DNA from: an uncultured Christensenellaceae bacterium
GTDB lineage: Bacteria > Bacillota > Clostridia > Christensenellales > CAG-138
Reading direction: 5' to 3'
Length of the DNA stretch: 16,550 bases
Assembly (NCBI GenBank): GCA_902475645.1
Contig: CABSAH010000018.1
Span: 1 to 16,550, forward strand
A program made the position numbers and the translations under genes. Each line of letters starts with the position of its first letter. Within the stretch, counting starts at the first letter, position 1. Below, piece by piece: positions 14,069 through 16,550 of this stretch. The notes below the pieces were generated by a model that did no database searches, was not told the origin of the DNA, and was given only the letters and a program-made list of their open reading frames with translations.

Positions 14069-14131
14069 ATACTCAGCCAAAAATAAACAGCGGATAGCAA
14101 AAGGCTACCTGCCTAAGCATAAGGAGCGAGC

Positions 14132-14749
14132 ATGACTGTTTTTTTGCGCGGACTGATGATGGGGATTGCATACGTTGCGCCCATAGGCACGCAGAACCTT
14201 TTTGTTATAAATACGGCCATTACGCAGCCCAAGAAAAAGGCGTTCCTCACGGCGCTTATAATAGTTTTTTTCGATATATCGCTAAGCCTTGCGTGCTTCT
14301 TCGGCGTGGGCGCGCTTATGGAGGCGCTGCCGTGGCTAAGGAAGGGCGTGCTTGCAGTGGGCAGCCTTATAATCATATGGATGGGCATAGGGCTTATCCG
14401 CTCAAAATCCGGCCTGACCGGCGGCGCGGATACGGGCATATCGCTGCTTAAAACGGCGGCCATGGCGTTCACAGTAACGTGGATAAATCCGCAGGCGCTT
14501 ATTGACGGCACAATGCTGCTGGGCGCGGCGGGCGCGGCGCTTAACGCGGGCGAAAGGCTGCCGTTTGTTTTCGGCTTTACAAGCGCATCGGTAATATGGT
14601 TTTTAGGCGTAACGGCCGCAATATCGCTTTTCAGCGGCAAAATAACGGACAAGGTGCTTAGGATAATAAACATAATATGCGGCGCAATAATGGTGTTCTA
14701 CGGGCTTAAGCTTGCGTATAGCTTCGCGGGGCTTATGGGCTGGATATAA
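14132..14749 (+). CDS. LysE family translocator (amino acid exporter)
   Basis: A 205-residue inner-membrane protein of the LysE/ArgO/RhtB superfamily, which exports amino acids or related small molecules using the proton gradient. It is almost wholly hydrophobic, with about six membrane helices (near 1-27, 38-60, 68-90, 108-132, 143-167 and 176-200). The family's N-terminal motif reads YVAPIGTQNLFVINTAI (14-30), closest to the PxGPQN form of LysE/ArgO, and WINPQALID at 117-125 is the conserved NP-containing segment of the fourth helix. Length is normal for the family. ATG at 14132 is fixed by AAGGAG five bases upstream (14121..14126). Substrate is not predictable; basic amino acids are suggested only by the LysE/ArgO-like motif. 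The gene uses many ATA isoleucine codons, like the next gene. Confidence 0.88.
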   Translation: MTVFLRGLMMGIAYVAPIGTQNLFVINTAITQPKKKAFLTALIIVFFDISLSLACFFGVGALMEALPWLRKGVLAVGSLIIIWMGIGLIRSKSGLTGGADTGISLLKTAAMAFTVTWINPQALIDGTMLLGAAGAALNAGERLPFVFGFTSASVIWFLGVTAAISLFSGKITDKVLRIINIICGAIMVFYGLKLAYSFAGLMGWI

Positions 14750-14768
14750 AAAAGCGGGTGCGGCGCCT

Positions 14769-14796
14769 TTGACAAATCCATGCATTGTGATATCAT
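14769..14796 (+). promoter_or_regulatory. Promoter of the MATE transporter gene
   Basis: Perfect TTGACA (14769..14774), 16-base spacer, TATCAT (14791..14796), with predicted start near 14803 and a 38-base leader. It means the MATE gene need not depend on read-through from the LysE-family gene 91 bases upstream. No convincing terminator was seen between the two. Confidence 0.7.
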
Positions 14797-14840
14797 TATA
14801 TAAATAAACAAGTATAGATATTTGCAATGGGAAAGAGAAT

Positions 14841-16319
14841 ATGGGTTTGGAGCGAGAAGGCATGGAAAGCGGAAAGGTACACCGAGGTATAAAGCGAAGC
14901 ATTAAACGCGCCGATTCGGATATGACAAGCGGATCGATATGGAAGCTGCTGATAACGTTTGCGCTGCCAATGGCGGCGGGGCTGCTGTTTCAGCAGCTTT
15001 ATAATACCGTGGATACCATTGTTGTGGGCAAATTCGTGGGCAAGGAGGCGCTGGCGGCGGTTGGCAGCACAAGCAGCATAATAAATATGCTTGTGGGGCT
15101 GTGCTCCGGCCTTTCAATGGGCGCAAGCGTCGTCATTTCCCAATCCTACGGGGCAAAGGACTTCCTTCGCCTGCACGACGCCGTGCATACCACAATACTC
15201 GTAACAATTATAATGAGCGTTGTAGCAACGGGCGTCGGCATACTGATAGTTGACCCCATGCTCAGGATGATGAGCACGCCGGAGGACGTTTTCGGCGCGG
15301 CGCATGATTATTTGACAATATACTTTGCAGGCATTTCGGGATTGTTTATATACAATATGGGCTCCGCAATACTGCGCGCCGTGGGCGATTCAAGGCGGCC
15401 GCTGTATTTCCTTGTATTCTCCGCCGTGCTTAACGTTATAATGGATCTTGTGTTCGTAATAGCGTTCAAAATGGATATTGCGGGCGCGGCGTATGCAACC
15501 ATAATAAGCCAGTTCCTCTCCGCGGCGCTGGTCATGTTCGTGCTTATGCGCTCAGCGGGGCCGTATGCCGTGCATTGGAGCCAGCTTCGCATAAACGGGG
15601 ATATATTGAAGCAGGTGCTTTCAATCGGCCTGCCCTCGGGCGTGCAGCAGGGCCTGACCTCCTTTTCAAACGTATTCGTGCAAAGCTATGTTAACGCGTT
15701 CGGCTCGGACTGCATGGCGGGCTGGTCAAGCTATAATAAGCTGGACGTATATGCCCTTATACCCACGCAGAGCATAGCCATGGCGTCAACCACGTTCGTT
15801 GGCCAGAATTACGGCGCAAGGCAGCTTGAACGCGCGCGCCGCGGCGTTAAGCAGGCGATGATAATGAGCATATCAATGACGGTTGTATTATGCGGATTGC
15901 TCGTATTGTTCAGGGATCAGCTTCTTACGCTTTTCACAAACGATCCCTTGGTCATACAGTACGGCTCCCGCTTCATAGGCATTATCGCGCCGTTCTATTT
16001 CTGCGCCTGCTTTAACCAAACGTTTGCGGGCGCAATGCGCGGCATAGGCAAGGCCAAGGTGCCGATGATAGTAATGCTTTCGTCGTTTGTACTCTTCCGC
16101 CAAATATTCCTGTTTGTTGGCACAAGGCTCGGCGGCGGCTTCGTGCTTGTGTCGCTTGCATACCCGATGGGCTGGGTGGTTTGCAGCATAGCCATGTATG
16201 TATGCTATAAGCGCAGCGCCCTATGCCACCCCGAAAAGGCGCGCTTTGACGACGACGACACCGCCAAGGCCGAAAGCATAGAGGACGAAATAGAAAACCC
16301 GACCGAAGGGATGGAATGA
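14841..16319 (+). CDS. MATE family efflux transporter
   Basis: A 492-residue multidrug and toxin extrusion protein, an inner-membrane antiporter that exports cationic or neutral compounds in exchange for sodium or protons. Sequence shows a hydrophilic start (1-30), then two six-helix halves: the first opens with SIWKLLITFALPMAAGLLFQ and LYNTVDTIVVGKFVGKEALA (about 32-70), the second with VLSIGLPSGVQQGLTSFSNV near 256-275 and the STTFVGQNYGA block near 318-328 that mirrors ASVVISQSYGAKD in the first half. The C-terminal tail is strongly acidic (DDDDTAKAESIEDEIE). Length is slightly above the 450-460 typical of the family because of both tails. ATG at 14841 has a modest GGGAAAGAG site; an ATG at 14862 preceded by GGAG is an alternative. 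Substrate unknown. Confidence 0.92.
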   Translation: MGLEREGMESGKVHRGIKRSIKRADSDMTSGSIWKLLITFALPMAAGLLFQQLYNTVDTIVVGKFVGKEALAAVGSTSSIINMLVGLCSGLSMGASVVISQSYGAKDFLRLHDAVHTTILVTIIMSVVATGVGILIVDPMLRMMSTPEDVFGAAHDYLTIYFAGISGLFIYNMGSAILRAVGDSRRPLYFLVFSAVLNVIMDLVFVIAFKMDIAGAAYATIISQFLSAALVMFVLMRSAGPYAVHWSQLRINGDILKQVLSIGLPSGVQQGLTSFSNVFVQSYVNAFGSDCMAGWSSYNKLDVYALIPTQSIAMASTTFVGQNYGARQLERARRGVKQAMIMSISMTVVLCGLLVLFRDQLLTLFTNDPLVIQYGSRFIGIIAPFYFCACFNQTFAGAMRGIGKAKVPMIVMLSSFVLFRQIFLFVGTRLGGGFVLVSLAYPMGWVVCSIAMYVCYKRSALCHPEKARFDDDDTAKAESIEDEIENPTEGME

Positions 16320-16321
16320 GA

Positions 16322-16377
16322 ATAATTCATAATGCATAATTCATAATGCGGAATGCGGAATGCGGAATGCGGAATTA
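16322..16377. repeat. Short tandem repeats after the MATE gene
   Basis: Two perfect copies of a 14-base unit, ATAATTCATAATGC (16322..16335 and 16336..16349), are followed by three copies of GGAATGC (16350..16370) and a partial fourth (16371..16377). They lie immediately behind the stop codon and contain no terminator. Such AT-rich to GGAATGC tracts are simple-sequence DNA prone to slippage. Confidence 0.9.
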
Positions 16378-16433
16378 GGAAGTATGGGGTTGAAACAGGC
16401 AAAGAGCTGTAAGCTTGTTTTAACTCCCTCCGT

Positions 16434-16550
16434 CTTTTGCTTCGCAAAAGCCACCTCCCTCGACAGGGAGGCTTTTGGGGAAACGGTGGTTGCACAAACC
16501 AAAAGGCTCCACCGCTTGCGGGGGAGCTGGCACGGCGTAAGCCGTGACTG
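16434..16550. repeat. Palindromic intergenic repeat element (cut by window edge)
   Basis: Four hairpins in 117 bases: CTTTTGC-TTC-GCAAAAG (16434..16450), CCTCCCT-CGAC-AGGGAGG (16454..16471), a GCTCC/CCGC stem closing on GCGG/GGAGC with one mismatch (16506..16527), and CACGGC-GTAA-GCCGTG (16531..16546). From memory, closely similar sequences with GGGAGG and GGAGCTGGCACGGC blocks are scattered between genes in many gut clostridia. No protein is encoded. It may be a non-autonomous mobile or REP-like element. It could also stop transcription of the MATE gene, though a proper U-tract is missing. The right end lies outside the window. Confidence 0.65.

Noticed and set aside
14750..14768. Possible terminator after the LysE-family gene (GGTG-CGG-CGCC then TTT)
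   Set aside because: The stem is four pairs including a G-T, and only three T follow, too weak to call.

Overview
The window looks like a chromosomal piece of a Gram-positive clostridial bacterium (class Clostridia, probably an uncultured gut lineage). This is inferred from strong AGGAGG-type ribosome binding sites, tight sigma-A-type promoters, an SPFH/zinc-ribbon protein of the Bacillus YdjI type, a VanW-domain membrane protein, and a palindromic intergenic repeat of a kind common in gut clostridia. No rRNA or taxonomic marker is present, so the assignment stays broad.

Positions 1 to about 9,520 (minus strand) hold one long, tightly packed surface-polysaccharide operon that runs off the left edge. 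In transcription order it encodes: a small membrane phosphoglycosyl transferase that starts the lipid-linked glycan; an HpcH/HpaI-type aldolase; a D-2-hydroxyacid dehydrogenase; an asparagine-synthetase-like amide-forming enzyme without the usual glutaminase cysteine; a GT4 glycosyltransferase; a polysaccharide pyruvyl transferase family protein; a ferredoxin/FrhB-like iron-sulfur flavoprotein; two GT2 glycosyltransferases; and the start of another GT4 glycosyltransferase. Most junctions overlap by a few bases or are separated by 10 bases or fewer. The transferases would assemble a repeat unit on undecaprenyl phosphate, and the other enzymes would supply or attach non-sugar groups. Flippase, polymerase and chain-length genes are not seen and may lie to the left. 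A promoter at 9989..10017 precedes the operon by a leader of about 460 bases with strong hairpins.

Positions 10,100 to 10,300 hold a tRNA-Ala(GGC) gene (minus strand) with its own promoter and terminator. Positions 10,300 to 10,535 are non-coding and hold two related copies of a terminator-like block plus palindromes.

Positions 10,536 to 13,870 (minus strand) hold two separately promoted genes: a YdjI-like SPFH/zinc-ribbon protein and a VanW-domain membrane protein whose cytoplasmic tail contains a near-perfect 27-bp tandem repeat array. Divergently transcribed on the plus strand are a LysE-family exporter (14,132..14,749) and a MATE-family multidrug/sodium antiporter (14,841..16,319), each with a good promoter. 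The right end is non-coding: short tandem repeats followed by a multi-hairpin palindromic repeat element cut by the window edge.

No CRISPR array, transposase, integrase or phage gene was seen. The most intriguing part is the aldolase / hydroxyacid dehydrogenase / glutaminase-less asparagine-synthetase-like trio, which may make and attach an unusual hydroxyacid amide to the surface glycan; this is inference.
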